A stretch of DNA of 64,000 bases from Variovorax sp. YR216 (GCF_900107745.1 NZ_FNRO01000002.1:372001-436000); one strand, 5' to 3'. Shown: positions 1-8,913, numbered from the stretch's first letter. The notes: a model not told the origin generated them from the sequence alone. Translations and numbers: made by a program.

Positions 1-722
1 CCCAGGAGGTTCTCGAAGACGAACATCTCGTCCACGATGCGCTGGGCCAGTGCGTCGTCGACTTCGCGCACATGGGCGATCGCTTCCTCTTCCTGCGCGC
101 TCGCCATGAGGTTGACGATCTCCGCGGCGGTGCGTACGCCGCCGAGACGGCTGCGCTTGAGGCCCTGGCCGGACAGCATCTCGGTGAGCACGTCGGTGAG
201 CTCGTTGAGCGCCGAAGGCTGAACGCCGCCGAAGGTGGCGATCCGCATGATCACGTCGTGGCGCAGGCGCGTCGGCAGCTTCTCGAGCACTTCCGAGGCC
301 TTCATGCGGTCCAGGTGGATGAGCACCGTCGCGAGGATCTGCGGATGCTCGTCGCGGATGAGCTCGGCCACTTCGCTGGCTTCGAGCTGGTTGAGCCGCT
401 CGATGCCGCTGTGCGGTTCGTCGGCCTGCAGGATGTCTTCGAGCAGGTTGCTTGCGCGGTCGTCGCCGAGCGCCTTCCTGAGCACCGCGCGGATGTAGCT
501 GCTCGAACCGAGATGCAGGGCGGAGAGCTGTTCGGTCTCCTGCCGGAACTCGGCGAGCACCGACGAGAGTTCTTCCTTCGAGACGGCGCTGAGCTTCGCC
601 ATCGCGAGGCCGAGCGTCTGCACCTCGGCAGTGGGCAGGTGGTGGAGCGCAGCGGCCGCGCGGTCTTCACCGAGCGCCAGCAGCAGGATGGCGGCCTTGC
701 GGGTTCCGAGTTCACTGATCAT
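1..722 (-). CDS. fliG: Flagellar motor switch protein FliG (3' end outside window)
   Basis: FliG is a rotor protein of the cytoplasmic C-ring. It binds FliF at its N-terminus and meets the stator MotA at its C-terminus. About 240 codons are present; the rest lies beyond base 1. The leftward reading begins MISELGTRKAAILLLALGED, typical of the FliG N-domain. The middle domain follows, with HPQILATVLIHLD (an EHPQ motif) around residues 126-140 and LSGQGLKRSRLGGVRTAAEI further on. The ATG at 720-722 overlaps the end of fliF by 11 bp, so translation is probably coupled. The torque-generating C-terminal domain cannot be checked here. Confidence 0.93.
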   Translation of the reverse strand, partial: MISELGTRKAAILLLALGEDRAAAALHHLPTAEVQTLGLAMAKLSAVSKEELSSVLAEFRQETEQLSALHLGSSSYIRAVLRKALGDDRASNLLEDILQADEPHSGIERLNQLEASEVAELIRDEHPQILATVLIHLDRMKASEVLEKLPTRLRHDVIMRIATFGGVQPSALNELTDVLTEMLSGQGLKRSRLGGVRTAAEIVNLMASAQEEEAIAHVREVDDALAQRIVDEMFVFENLL

Positions 723-2484
723 GGGTGTTCATCCAGTGCGAGATCAGGGTGGCGACGAGCTTGGGGTCTTGCTCGGCGAGCTGGTGGGCGTAGTCCATGT
801 CGGCCTTCTGGCGAGCGGCTTCGCGCACGCGCAGGGCTTCTTCCGGCGGGATCTGCGGCGCGTCGTCCAGCGCCGGTTCGTCGCCGTCAGACGCCTGCGT
901 GGCGACCACCGGCTCCGGTGCCGGCGGCGGCGCGAGGTGCTTGCGCAGCAGCGGACGAAGCACCGCGAACCACGCGAAGAGCGCCAGCAGCGCCACCAGC
1001 AGGTAGCCGCCGATCGTCTTGGCCAGGTCGATGTTCTGCGGATCGCGCCACAGCGGCACTTCCGGCGCGGCCGGTTCGCGGTCGTCGGCGAAGGCGCTGT
1101 TGACCACGTTGAGCGAGTCGCCGCGCTCCTGGCTGAAGCCCATCGCTTCCTTGGCGAGGTTGCGGATCTGGTCGATCTCGACCGGCGTCAGTGCGCGTTG
1201 CGTGGCCTTGCCGCCTTCGACCGCGTCCTTGTAGTTCACGACCACCGCGACCGACAGGCGCCTGACGCCACCCGCGCTCTGCTGCACGTGGCGGATCGAG
1301 CGGTCGAGCTCGTAGTTGGTCGTCATGTCCTTGCGCGAGCTGCCCGGGGCGGAGGCTGCGGCGGTCGACACGGCCGAATTGGCTGCGTTGGCGGCAGCGG
1401 CGTTCTGGGCACCGCGGGCGCCTTGTGCGTTCTGTGCGTTCTGTGCACCTTGCGCGCCGGGTTGACCGGGCTGCTGCGGGTTCGTGATCGGCGCGGTCGG
1501 GTTCACTGGCGGCTGGTTCGACAGCGCGCCCGGCACGCCGCCCGGCGGCACCGCACCGCGCTGGTTCGATTCGCTCGACTGCTGGCTGCGGATCGCGGCG
1601 CGGGCCGGGTCCGCGTTGGGGCTGTACTTCTCGTCGGTGTGCTCGACGATCGAGAAGTCGATGTCCGCCGCCACCTGCGCGCGCACGTTGTTCGCGCCGA
1701 CGATCGGCTGCAGGATCGCCTCGATGCGGCGGATGTAGCCCTGCTCGATTTCCTGCGTGTACTTGAGCTGGCTCACGTCGAGCCCGCGCGCGCCGCTGTT
1801 CGCGGCCGAGAGCAGGTTGCCGCGCTGGTCGACCACGGTCACGCTCTTGGCGTCCAGCTCGGGCACGCTGCTGGAGATCATGTGCGCGATCGCGCTGACC
1901 GTGCCTTCGTCGATGCTGCGGCCACGCTGCAGCGTGAGCACCACCGAGGCCGAAGGCTTCTTCTGCTCGCGCACGAAGAGCGACGGCTTCGGGATCGCGA
2001 GATGCACGCGCGCCGAATCGACGTTGCCAATGGATTCGATCGAGCGCGCGAGCTCGCCTTCGAGCGCGCGCTGGTAGTTGACCTGCTCGGCGAACTGGCT
2101 GGTGCCGAACTTCTGGTTGTCCATCAGTTCGAAGCCCACGCCGCCGGCCTTGGGCAGGCCCTGCGCCGCGAGCTTCAGGCGTGCTTCGGGCACCTTGTCG
2201 GCGGGGATGAGGATCGCACCGCCGCCTTCGGCGAACTTGTACGGCACGTTCATCTGCTGCAGCGACGCGATGATCGCGCCGCCGTCGCGGTCCGACACGT
2301 TGGTGTAGAGCACCTTGTATTCGGGTCCGTGATTCCAAAGCGTGAAGGCGGCGGCTGCTGCGACCAGCGCAGCGCCGCCGACGATCATGGGCAGCTTCGG
2401 CTGCGCACGAATCCGCTCGAGGAACGGGGGAAGCGAGGAGGCCGCCGCGGGCGCCGCGTTCGCTGGCGTTGCCGCAGCGGTCAT
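712..2484 (-). CDS. fliF: Flagellar MS-ring protein FliF
   Basis: FliF forms the inner-membrane MS-ring that anchors the motor and export gate. The 590-residue product has an N-terminal membrane segment around residues 33-50 and a YscJ/FliF ring domain (GTSQFAEQVNYQRALEGELA, then RVHLAIPKPSLF). A low-complexity Ala/Gln/Asn/Gly/Pro stretch lies around 310-385. A second membrane segment lies around 487-507. The C-terminal tail LVATLISHWMN is the FliG-binding end. The low-complexity part contains a short 9-bp tandem repeat (1426-1443, encoding repeated Ala-Gln-Asn). Length is normal for the family. fliG follows with an 11-bp overlap, and fliE is divergent. Confidence 0.96.
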   Translation of the reverse strand: MTAAATPANAAPAAASSLPPFLERIRAQPKLPMIVGGAALVAAAAAFTLWNHGPEYKVLYTNVSDRDGGAIIASLQQMNVPYKFAEGGGAILIPADKVPEARLKLAAQGLPKAGGVGFELMDNQKFGTSQFAEQVNYQRALEGELARSIESIGNVDSARVHLAIPKPSLFVREQKKPSASVVLTLQRGRSIDEGTVSAIAHMISSSVPELDAKSVTVVDQRGNLLSAANSGARGLDVSQLKYTQEIEQGYIRRIEAILQPIVGANNVRAQVAADIDFSIVEHTDEKYSPNADPARAAIRSQQSSESNQRGAVPPGGVPGALSNQPPVNPTAPITNPQQPGQPGAQGAQNAQNAQGARGAQNAAAANAANSAVSTAAASAPGSSRKDMTTNYELDRSIRHVQQSAGGVRRLSVAVVVNYKDAVEGGKATQRALTPVEIDQIRNLAKEAMGFSQERGDSLNVVNSAFADDREPAAPEVPLWRDPQNIDLAKTIGGYLLVALLALFAWFAVLRPLLRKHLAPPPAPEPVVATQASDGDEPALDDAPQIPPEEALRVREAARQKADMDYAHQLAEQDPKLVATLISHWMNTHDQ

Positions 2485-2771
2485 GCCCGAGCCCTCGTCA
2501 TGGCTGTCGCGCAGTCGCGGTCCGTCGTCATGGTGATGCTTGAAGTTTTTTGTTCAGATTTCATGCCGGAGGCCGATGACAAGGGTCAGCGGACTTTTCG
2601 TTTCGCGATCGATTGTCAGGAGACGTCCAGAAATCGATAGGCCGAACAACGGGGGTTTTTGCCGTTTGTTGGCGGCTTGAATGCGGGTCTTCCCTTGATA
2701 CGCTGAAAGGACGACGGAGCGCCTGCGCGCTTCCCTAGCAACCGACAAGCACGAATCAAGAAAGAACCCGA
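2485..2771. promoter_or_regulatory. Divergent fliF / fliE upstream region
   Basis: This 287-bp gap separates leftward fliF from rightward fliE and must hold promoters for both. It has an imperfect inverted repeat around 2641-2676 (AACAACGG against CCGTTTGTT). A weak sigma-70-like pair toward fliE is TTGAAT at 2677-2682 and TACGCT at 2699-2704, with a 16-bp spacer. I found no convincing sigma-28 site. FlhDC activation is expected from flagellar hierarchy in related bacteria, but no FlhDC box was identified by eye. Confidence 0.4.
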
Positions 2772-3098
2772 ATGTCGATCTCCGCCATCGAATCCGTCCT
2801 GCAGCAAATGCGCGCCACCGCCGTGCAGGCGGGCTTCGCACCCGCATCGACCGCTTCCGCCGCGCCCACCGAATCGGGCGGCTTCGCGGCCGAGCTCAAG
2901 CGCTCGCTGGACAACATCAGCGGCGCACAGAACCACGCCTACGGCCAGGCCGAAGCCTTCGAACTGGGCAAGCCGGGCGTCGCGCTCAACGACGTGATGG
3001 TCGATCTTCAGAAGGCCAACGTGGCGTTCCAGACCGGTATTCAGGTGCGCAACCGCCTCGTGGCCGCCTATCAGGAAGTGATGAGCCTGCAGGCGTAA
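2772..3098 (+). CDS. fliE: Flagellar hook-basal body adaptor FliE
   Basis: FliE is a small periplasmic protein that joins the MS-ring to the proximal rod. The 108-residue product has a variable Ala/Thr-rich N-terminus. The conserved C-terminal half follows: [20 protein letters not shown], then [17 protein letters not shown], which is the family signature. It is transcribed alone, divergently from fliF and upstream of fliC. Confidence 0.95.
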   Translation: MSISAIESVLQQMRATAVQAGFAPASTASAAPTESGGFAAELKRSLDNISGAQNHAYGQAEAFELGKPGVALNDVMVDLQKANVAFQTGIQVRNRLVAAYQEVMSLQA

Positions 3099-3141
3099 AT
3101 CGCGCTTGTGTCTCTGGGCGTACTTTTTTCGAAAGCCGCCC

Positions 3142-3168
3142 TAAAGGTTTGTGGGCCCCGGTCGATAA
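3142..3168 (+). promoter_or_regulatory. Sigma-28 (FliA) promoter of fliC
   Basis: TAAAGGTT at 3142-3149 and GTCGATAA at 3161-3168 are separated by exactly 11 bases. The known sigma-28 consensus is TAAAGTTT-N11-GCCGATAA, so most positions match with ideal spacing. Transcription would start about 85 bases before the fliC ATG, leaving a long leader. FliA itself is encoded at 26085-26819. Confidence 0.88.
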
Positions 3169-3261
3169 CTCACTCAACGATGGCTTGAGTCTCACAGTGG
3201 GAGCGGGTCCAGCGTTACGGCCTAGGCCGGAGTCCACAACCTTTGTCAACAGGAGTCGAAC

Positions 3262-4566
3262 ATGGCGTCAGTCATCAACACGAATAGCCTTTCCCTGCTC
3301 ACGCAGAACAACCTGACCAAGTCGCAGTCGGCGCTGAATTCTGCGATCCAGCGCCTGTCGTCCGGTCTGCGCATCAACAGCGCCAAGGACGATGCTGCCG
3401 GCCAGGCCATTGCAAACCGCTTCACCGCGAACATCCAGGGTCTCACGCAAGCCTCGCGCAACGCCAACGACGGCATCTCGCTGGCTCAGACGACCGAAGG
3501 CGCGTTGACCGAAGTCAACAACAACCTGCAGCGCATCCGCGAACTCGCCGTGCAGGCGGCCAACGGCAGCAACTCCGCCGCCGACCAGGCATCGATCCAG
3601 GCTGAAATCTCGCAGCGTCTCGCGGAAATCGACCGCACGTCGCAGCAGACCGACTTCAACGGCGTGAAGGTGCTTGCCGGCAACAACAAGCTGTCGATCC
3701 AGGTTGGCGCGTCGGACGGGCAGACCATCGGTATCGACCTCAAGCAGATCAATTCCTCCACGCTCGGCCTGAGCGGCTTCTCGGTGGCCAAGAACTCGCT
3801 GCCGGTCGGCGCCGCTCTCACGAGCGTGGCGCAGGCCGCGGGTACCGGTTCGTCGAACGTCGACTTGAGCGCCGCTGCGACGACCCTGGGCGTGAGCGCA
3901 ACTGATCTGAGCCTGCACGAAGTGCAAAACGCAGGCACCGGAACCGGCCAGTTCGTGGTCCAGTCGGGCTCTGACTACTATGCGGCCTCGGTGGACCGCG
4001 CGACCGGCGCGGTGACGCTGAACACGGCCGTGGTGAGCTACGCCGACGCTGTCAACGGCATCCCGACGGCCAGCGCCGTCGCCCTGGCCGCTCAGCCGGT
4101 CAAGGTGGGCGTCGACTCCGCCGGCGCGGTGACTGGCTACGTGACCATCCAGGGCAAGAACTTCGGTATTACCGACGTCGACCCTCTCGCCGATGGCGGA
4201 GCGACGACCACGGCCGTCACGTCGGCCACGGTCGACGAGCTCAGCACGAGCGGCGGAACGACCGCGACGACCGAATTCGCCGGCGCGGCCTCGGCCAGCC
4301 CGCTCGCCAAGATCGACGCCGCGCTCAAGCAGGTCGACGATCTGCGCAGCTCGCTGGGTGCGGTGCAGAACCGCTTCGACTCGGTGATCGCCAACCTCGG
4401 CACCACGGTGACCAACCTGTCCTCCTCGCGTTCGCGCATCGAGGACGCCGACTACGCGACCGAAGTGTCGAACATGAGCCGCGCTCAGATCCTGCAACAG
4501 GCTGGTACTTCGGTGCTCGCCCAGGCCAACCAGACCACGCAGGGCGTGCTGTCGCTCCTGCGCTGA
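3262..4566 (+). CDS. fliC: Flagellin FliC
   Basis: This is the filament subunit, exported through the flagellar type III apparatus. The 434-residue product has the conserved D0/D1 N-terminus (MASVINTNSLSLLTQNNL, then QRLSSGLRINSAKDDAAGQA). The C-terminal D1/D0 part has NRFDSVIANL, SRSRIEDADYATE and the final QGVLSLLR. The central region, about residues 180-340, is variable and rich in Ala, Thr, Val and Ser, and forms the surface-exposed part. AGGAG at 3251-3255 supports the ATG. Only one flagellin gene is in the window. A strong sigma-28 promoter precedes it. Confidence 0.97.
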   Translation: MASVINTNSLSLLTQNNLTKSQSALNSAIQRLSSGLRINSAKDDAAGQAIANRFTANIQGLTQASRNANDGISLAQTTEGALTEVNNNLQRIRELAVQAANGSNSAADQASIQAEISQRLAEIDRTSQQTDFNGVKVLAGNNKLSIQVGASDGQTIGIDLKQINSSTLGLSGFSVAKNSLPVGAALTSVAQAAGTGSSNVDLSAAATTLGVSATDLSLHEVQNAGTGTGQFVVQSGSDYYAASVDRATGAVTLNTAVVSYADAVNGIPTASAVALAAQPVKVGVDSAGAVTGYVTIQGKNFGITDVDPLADGGATTTAVTSATVDELSTSGGTTATTEFAGAASASPLAKIDAALKQVDDLRSSLGAVQNRFDSVIANLGTTVTNLSSSRSRIEDADYATEVSNMSRAQILQQAGTSVLAQANQTTQGVLSLLR

Positions 4567-4587
4567 TCCGAGTGACAGGCTGGTGCT

Positions 4588-4603
4588 CTTCCCGCCCGGG
4601 AAG
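4588..4603 (+). terminator. Small GC hairpin just after fliC
   Basis: CTTCCC (4588-4593) and GGGAAG (4598-4603) form a 6-bp stem with loop GCCC, 22 bases after the fliC stop. No T-run follows, so intrinsic termination is doubtful. It may simply protect the fliC transcript 3' end. Confidence 0.35.
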
Positions 4604-4649
4604 GGCATCGGCGGCTACAGGCTGTCGGGTGCGAGCCCGATCCGCCTGT

Positions 4650-4693
4650 GCTGTCCTCTGGGGCTTGGCCCGCGCCAGGCTCCAGAGGACAGC
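4650..4693 (+). other. Perfect 12-bp inverted repeat between fliC and fliD
   Basis: GCTGTCCTCTGG (4650-4661) and CCAGAGGACAGC (4682-4693) are exact reverse complements around a 20-base GC-rich loop. The structure ends 27 bases before the fliD ATG and has no T-tract. It could be an mRNA 5' leader element of fliD, a 3' stabiliser of fliC, or a protein-binding palindrome. Confidence 0.6.
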
Positions 4694-4719
4694 AAACAGA
4701 ACCTTCAGGAACCCCTTTC

Positions 4720-6174
4720 ATGGCAACGATCAGCAGTCTGGGCGTCGGCTCCAACCTTGACCTGAGCACCCTTCTGACCAATCTTCAGACGGCGGAAAGC
4801 CAACCGCTGGTGGACTTGCAGAACCGCCAGACAAGCTTCACGAGCAAGCTCTCGGCCTACGGCACTTTGAGTAGTGCGCTCGGCGTGCTGAAGACGGCGG
4901 CCGACAACCTGTCCGACCCCGCACTCTTTCAGGGCTGGAGCGTCAACGTCGGCTCGACCGGTGTGCTGACCGCTTCGGCCGGCAGCACTGCGTCGGCGGG
5001 GAGCTATTCGGTCAACGTGACGCAGCTTGCGCAGTCACAATCGCTGGTGAGTGCGGGCCAGGCCAGCGCCACCACGGCGATCGGCAGCGGAACCATCACC
5101 ATCGATTTCGGCACGATCAGCGGCGGCACGCTCGACAGCGCCACCGGCAAGTACACGGGCGCGACCTTCACGGCAGATGCAAGCCGCACGGCGGCGTCTA
5201 TCACCATCGGAAGCACCAACAACACGCTGGAGGGAATTCGCGACGCGATCAACAGCGCCAACGCGGGTGTGACGGCGAGCATCGTGAACGATGGCAGTGG
5301 CACGCCCAACCGGCTCGTGCTGGCTTCCAGCAAGACCGGGGAAGCATCGAGCATGCGCATCTCCGTGACCGGCGACACGGCATTGCAGAATCTGCTGGGC
5401 AACGACCCGGCTGGCACCCAGAATCTTCAGCAGACCGTGGCGGCCCAGAACGCCAAGCTCACAGTCAACGGGATCGCCGTCACCAGCGCGACCAATACCG
5501 TCAGCGAGGCGGTTCAGGGCATGACCATGAACCTGGCCGGCGTCGGAACCACCAGTGTCGTGGCGCAGCCCAACACCTCATCGGTGCAGGCCGCGGTGAG
5601 CAATTTCGTGAACGCCTACAACCAGCTTCAGAGTACGGCCAGCACCCTGACGGCGTACGACGCCAGCACCAAGACCGGCGCCGCCTTGATGGGCGATTCG
5701 ACGCTGCTGGCCCTCCAGGTCCGCATCCGGCAGGCGCTGACCACCCCCCAGGCCGGTGGGACCAATGACATGAAGGTGTTGTCGGAGGTCGGCGTGTCCT
5801 TTGAGAAGGACGGCACGCTGTCCCTCGATACGACCAAGCTCAGCAAGGCCCTTTCCAGCAATCTCGCTGGCGTCTCGAATCTCTTCGCGAGCGCCAGCGG
5901 CAGCACGACCGGCTACGGCAAGCAACTGAGCGCGCTGATCGACAACGTCACCTCGACCGGTGGCCTGCTGCAGGCGGCCACCGATGGCGTGTCCACCACG
6001 ATCAAGCAGCTCGGAGACCAGTACGACGCGATGAAACTTCGCGTCGACGACACGGTGGCGCGCTACCGCACGCAGTTCACGCAGCTGGACGTGATGATCA
6101 GCAGCATGAACAACACGATGACCTACCTCAAGCAGCAGTTCGCTGCGATGTCCGGCACCAGCAGCAGCAGCTGA
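4720..6174 (+). CDS. fliD: Flagellar filament capping protein FliD
   Basis: FliD forms the cap at the filament tip and helps flagellin fold into place. I chose the ATG at 4720 because the product then begins MATISSLGVGSNLDLSTLL, the canonical FliD N-terminus, with AGGA about 10 bases upstream. An earlier in-frame start would add a non-conserved tail. The 484 residues include FliD_N (1 to about 100), a variable middle, and FliD_C ending YLKQQFAAMSGTSSSS. It heads the run fliD-fliS-fliT. No sigma-28 site was seen directly upstream. Confidence 0.96.
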   Translation: MATISSLGVGSNLDLSTLLTNLQTAESQPLVDLQNRQTSFTSKLSAYGTLSSALGVLKTAADNLSDPALFQGWSVNVGSTGVLTASAGSTASAGSYSVNVTQLAQSQSLVSAGQASATTAIGSGTITIDFGTISGGTLDSATGKYTGATFTADASRTAASITIGSTNNTLEGIRDAINSANAGVTASIVNDGSGTPNRLVLASSKTGEASSMRISVTGDTALQNLLGNDPAGTQNLQQTVAAQNAKLTVNGIAVTSATNTVSEAVQGMTMNLAGVGTTSVVAQPNTSSVQAAVSNFVNAYNQLQSTASTLTAYDASTKTGAALMGDSTLLALQVRIRQALTTPQAGGTNDMKVLSEVGVSFEKDGTLSLDTTKLSKALSSNLAGVSNLFASASGSTTGYGKQLSALIDNVTSTGGLLQAATDGVSTTIKQLGDQYDAMKLRVDDTVARYRTQFTQLDVMISSMNNTMTYLKQQFAAMSGTSSSS

Positions 6175-6193
6175 TTTTCCGGTGGAGACGTCG

Positions 6194-6616
6194 ATGTACA
6201 CACCTCACAACTTCAGGACCGGCGCGGGCGCCTATGCGCGAGTTGGCGTCGAGTCCGGCGCGATGAGCGCATCGCCGCATCAACTGATCTGCATGCTCTT
6301 CGACGGCGCGACAACCGCCATCGGCATGGCGCGTCACCACATGGCCGGCAGCGATGTCGTCGCCAAGGGTCGTGCGATCTCGAAGGCGATCAACATCGTC
6401 GAGAACGGCCTCAAGGCGAGCCTCGATGCCGAGGCAGCCGGTCCCGCAGGGGCCGAATTGGTGAATAACCTCACCGTGCTCTACGACTACATCGTGCAAC
6501 GGCTGCTCTACGCAAACCTGCGCAACGACGAGAACGCGCTCGATGAAGCCGATCGGCTGCTCGATGACATCGGCGGCGCCTGGCGCGAGATCGATGCCGG
6601 CGCGACGGCCGCCTGA
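6194..6616 (+). CDS. fliS: Flagellin export chaperone FliS
   Basis: FliS binds the disordered C-terminus of flagellin in the cytoplasm and prevents early polymerisation. The 140-residue helical product shows the family pattern SPHQLICMLFDGATTAIGMA and KAINIVENGLKASLD. The ATG at 6194 follows GGTGGAG (6181-6187) at proper spacing. A GTG at 6182 overlaps that ribosome site and is less likely. The gene lies 19 bases after fliD. Confidence 0.95.
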   Translation: MYTPHNFRTGAGAYARVGVESGAMSASPHQLICMLFDGATTAIGMARHHMAGSDVVAKGRAISKAINIVENGLKASLDAEAAGPAGAELVNNLTVLYDYIVQRLLYANLRNDENALDEADRLLDDIGGAWREIDAGATAA

Positions 6617-6651
6617 TGCCGCCATAAATTGAGAAGAAGAGGGACAACAAC

Positions 6652-6984
6652 ATGGCAGTCACGAGTGAAGTCGTCCATTGCTACAGCGAGCTCGCGATGC
6701 GTGTGTCGCTGATGGCTGAATTGGCGCGTGGAAAGGAATGGGGTCGGCTGCCGGAACTCGAGGCGCAGTGCTCTGCGCTGGTCGATCGGCTCAAGGTGCT
6801 GCAGCCGCTGGTCGTGCTGGACCCGGCGCAGTACGACGAGATGCGGCGCCTGATCGCGCGCATCTGTGTTGGCCAGGAAGAAGTCAGCGGCCTGGTGAAG
6901 CCGCAGATCGAGGAACTGATCGCACGCATGGGCTCGCTGCATCAGCAGCGGTCGCTGGGCAAGGCCTACGGCCGGCCGCACTGA
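6652..6984 (+). CDS. fliT: Flagellar protein FliT (FliD chaperone)
   Basis: FliT-type proteins chaperone FliD and, in enterobacteria, inhibit FlhDC after FliD is exported. The 110-residue, mostly helical product begins MAVTSEVVHCYSELAMRVS. The call rests on size, helical character and position immediately after fliS, because FliT sequences diverge strongly. An AGAGGG-like ribosome site precedes the ATG. Feedback on FlhDC in this organism is inference only. Confidence 0.8.
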   Translation: MAVTSEVVHCYSELAMRVSLMAELARGKEWGRLPELEAQCSALVDRLKVLQPLVVLDPAQYDEMRRLIARICVGQEEVSGLVKPQIEELIARMGSLHQQRSLGKAYGRPH

Positions 6985-7003
6985 CCGGTACTGAGACGGC
7001 GCC

Positions 7004-8302
7004 ATGATCGCTTTGTCCGGGTTGATCGACACGTTGCTCACTGCGAAGACATCGCCGCGGATGGACGTGCTCGCCATCAAGAGCGAGGCCGAGATCGGTC
7101 CGCCCGGACCGGCGATGCAGGTGGGCAAGGTCGCGAACGACGTGCGACTGCCGTCGAACGCGGCACTCGAAAGACTGGCGCCTGGCGCCCTCGGTGATGC
7201 GTCGCACCGCGAAGGCTCTCCGACGCGCGCCGCGAAGGCCGAGTTGTCGGCGGCGGCACGGGTCATCAGTGCGCTGCTGGCGGATGAGCATGGCGATGCA
7301 GGTCCGGTGCGCGGCGCCGCGCCTGCGTGGGCCTCCGCGAAGACGCCGGATGCGGGTGCGCTCGCGGGCACGCTGTCGCAGAACGTGTCGAACAGCGGGC
7401 TGTTCTACGAATCGCATCTCGCGGAATTCGCGGCGGGTGGCCGCACGTTGGCGCAAATGGCCCAGGAGCCGCAGGCGCGCTGGTCGGGTCCGGGGCTCGC
7501 AGTGGCGCTGGCGGCCGAGGCACAGCCGGCCGGGGCACAGCCGGTTGCCGCGGGTGCATCGCTGCCTTCGCCGCAGGCCGAAGCGCCGCAGCAGGTCGTC
7601 GCACAAGGCATCGCCCCGGCAGTCGATGAACTCGCTGCGAGTACCGGGAAACCTGCGGCTGCGCCGGCAGGGCAGGGCAGCACCGCCGGGGTACAGGAGC
7701 CGAAGGCTGCGATGGCACAGCCGGCTTCCGGAGATGCGCCGCTCGCCGTCGACGGCGAATCCCATCCTGAGGCCGCGCGCGTCCAGGCGGCCTACCGCTG
7801 GGCCGAACCGCCTGCGCTGATGCCCGAGGCCAGGCCCGAGCGCGCCGCCGCAGAAACCGTCACGGTTCGCCATGCAGGCAACACCGTGACAAACAGTCTC
7901 GCTCCTGTTGCGAACGAGATGATCCATCCGCAGTCCATTGCGCTCGTTCATCAGCAGCTTGATCTGCTCGCCACGTCGGTCTTCCGGTGGAGCGGCGAGG
8001 CTTGGCCCGGTGTGCCGATGCAATGGTCGATCGAGCAGGAGACGGACGAACGCGAGGCGCATGCCGGCGGCGAGGAAGCGGTGCGGCCCTGGTCGACCAC
8101 GGTGTCGATGCATCTGCCCCGTCTGGGCGTGGTCGATGTGCGGCTCAGCCTCGTCGGCGCGGGCGTGCATGCACGCCTGAATGCGGCCGACGCCACCACC
8201 GTCGCCCGGTTGCAGGCGGATGGCGGCGCGCTCGCCCGGCGGTTCGATGCGATCGGACTGCGGCTGCAGGACTTCCAGGTTTCCGGGATGAATCCGTCAT
8301 GA
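7004..8302 (+). CDS. FliK-like flagellar hook-length control protein
   Basis: The 432-residue product has a long low-complexity Ala/Pro/Gly/Gln-rich N-terminal part and a conserved C-terminal domain of the Flg_hook type (about 310-430). That domain includes STTVSMHLPRLGVVDVRLSL and ARRFDAIGLRLQDFQV. FliK is an exported molecular ruler that switches export specificity through FlhB. The usual fliK sits after fliJ in the fliF operon, which lies outside this window, so this may be a second FliK-type protein. The next gene encodes an FlhB C-terminal-like protein, which supports a role at the export gate. Compared with canonical FliK the N-terminus is poorly conserved. Confidence 0.75.
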   Translation: MIALSGLIDTLLTAKTSPRMDVLAIKSEAEIGPPGPAMQVGKVANDVRLPSNAALERLAPGALGDASHREGSPTRAAKAELSAAARVISALLADEHGDAGPVRGAAPAWASAKTPDAGALAGTLSQNVSNSGLFYESHLAEFAAGGRTLAQMAQEPQARWSGPGLAVALAAEAQPAGAQPVAAGASLPSPQAEAPQQVVAQGIAPAVDELAASTGKPAAAPAGQGSTAGVQEPKAAMAQPASGDAPLAVDGESHPEAARVQAAYRWAEPPALMPEARPERAAAETVTVRHAGNTVTNSLAPVANEMIHPQSIALVHQQLDLLATSVFRWSGEAWPGVPMQWSIEQETDEREAHAGGEEAVRPWSTTVSMHLPRLGVVDVRLSLVGAGVHARLNAADATTVARLQADGGALARRFDAIGLRLQDFQVSGMNPS

Positions 8303-8360
8303 GCGCCGCCCGGCCGCCCGAAGGCGCTCGCACCGCAGTGCGAAGCACGGAGGTCACCCA

Positions 8361-8654
8361 ATGACCACCGGTGCGGACGATCGCCACGGCGCGGTCGCGC
8401 TGTCGCATGCGGACACCGCGAAGGCGCCCGTGGTCGTGGCGAAGGGCTACGGCGTCGTCGCCGAATCGATCATGCGCGAAGCGAAGGCGAACGGGCTCTA
8501 TGTGCACGAGTCCGCGGATCTCGTCCGGTTGCTGATGCAGGTGAACCTCGACCAGCAGATCCCGCCGCAGCTCTATCGCGCGGTGGCCGAGCTGATGGCC
8601 TGGATCCACCGTCTCGAAAGTGACACGAGCGCGAATCCGGGGCGGATGCCATGA
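8361..8654 (+). CDS. FlhB C-terminal-domain-like protein (FhlB type)
   Basis: The 97-residue product matches the part of FlhB after its NPTH cleavage site: APVVVAKGYGVVAESIMREA, ESADLVRLLMQ, QIPPQLYRAVAELMAWIHRL. It has no membrane region and no NPTH loop. Such stand-alone paralogs can replace or modulate the cleaved FlhB C-domain in export switching. Full-length FlhB is encoded at 19492-20637. Pairing with the FliK-like gene 58 bases upstream fits, because FliK acts through this FlhB domain. The stop codon lies within a 12-bp palindrome (8652-8663). Confidence 0.85.
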   Translation: MTTGADDRHGAVALSHADTAKAPVVVAKGYGVVAESIMREAKANGLYVHESADLVRLLMQVNLDQQIPPQLYRAVAELMAWIHRLESDTSANPGRMP

Positions 8655-8851
8655 AATATTTCACACGAAGAATCTTGAATTGATACTTTTTGTTTCGTGT
8701 TAATGATGATTCATAGAAAGAGAGAAAAATTGGCTCGGTGATTATTGGGTTATTGCTGGGTTGAATACTTTTTCATCCATCAATGAAACTGCATCGACCT
8801 TTTGTTGTACTCATTCTACTTACTTCCCGCCAGATGGGGTTTCTTGGAATT

Positions 8852-8880
8852 TTGAGTGGCTCAGGTTCGTGTCAGATAAG
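8852..8880 (+). promoter_or_regulatory. Sigma-70-like promoter candidate for flhDC
   Basis: TTGAGT (8852-8857) and GATAAG (8875-8880) have a 17-bp spacer. Each hexamer matches four of six consensus bases. This would give a leader of about 85 bases before flhD. Confidence 0.4.
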
Positions 8881-8913
8881 TCTCACTTTCTGGGACGAGA
8901 GATCCTGAAGATG

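Noticed and set aside
1380-1480. Variable tandem repeat in fliF
   Set aside because: Only two exact 9-bp units; the rest is degenerate low-complexity linker coding.
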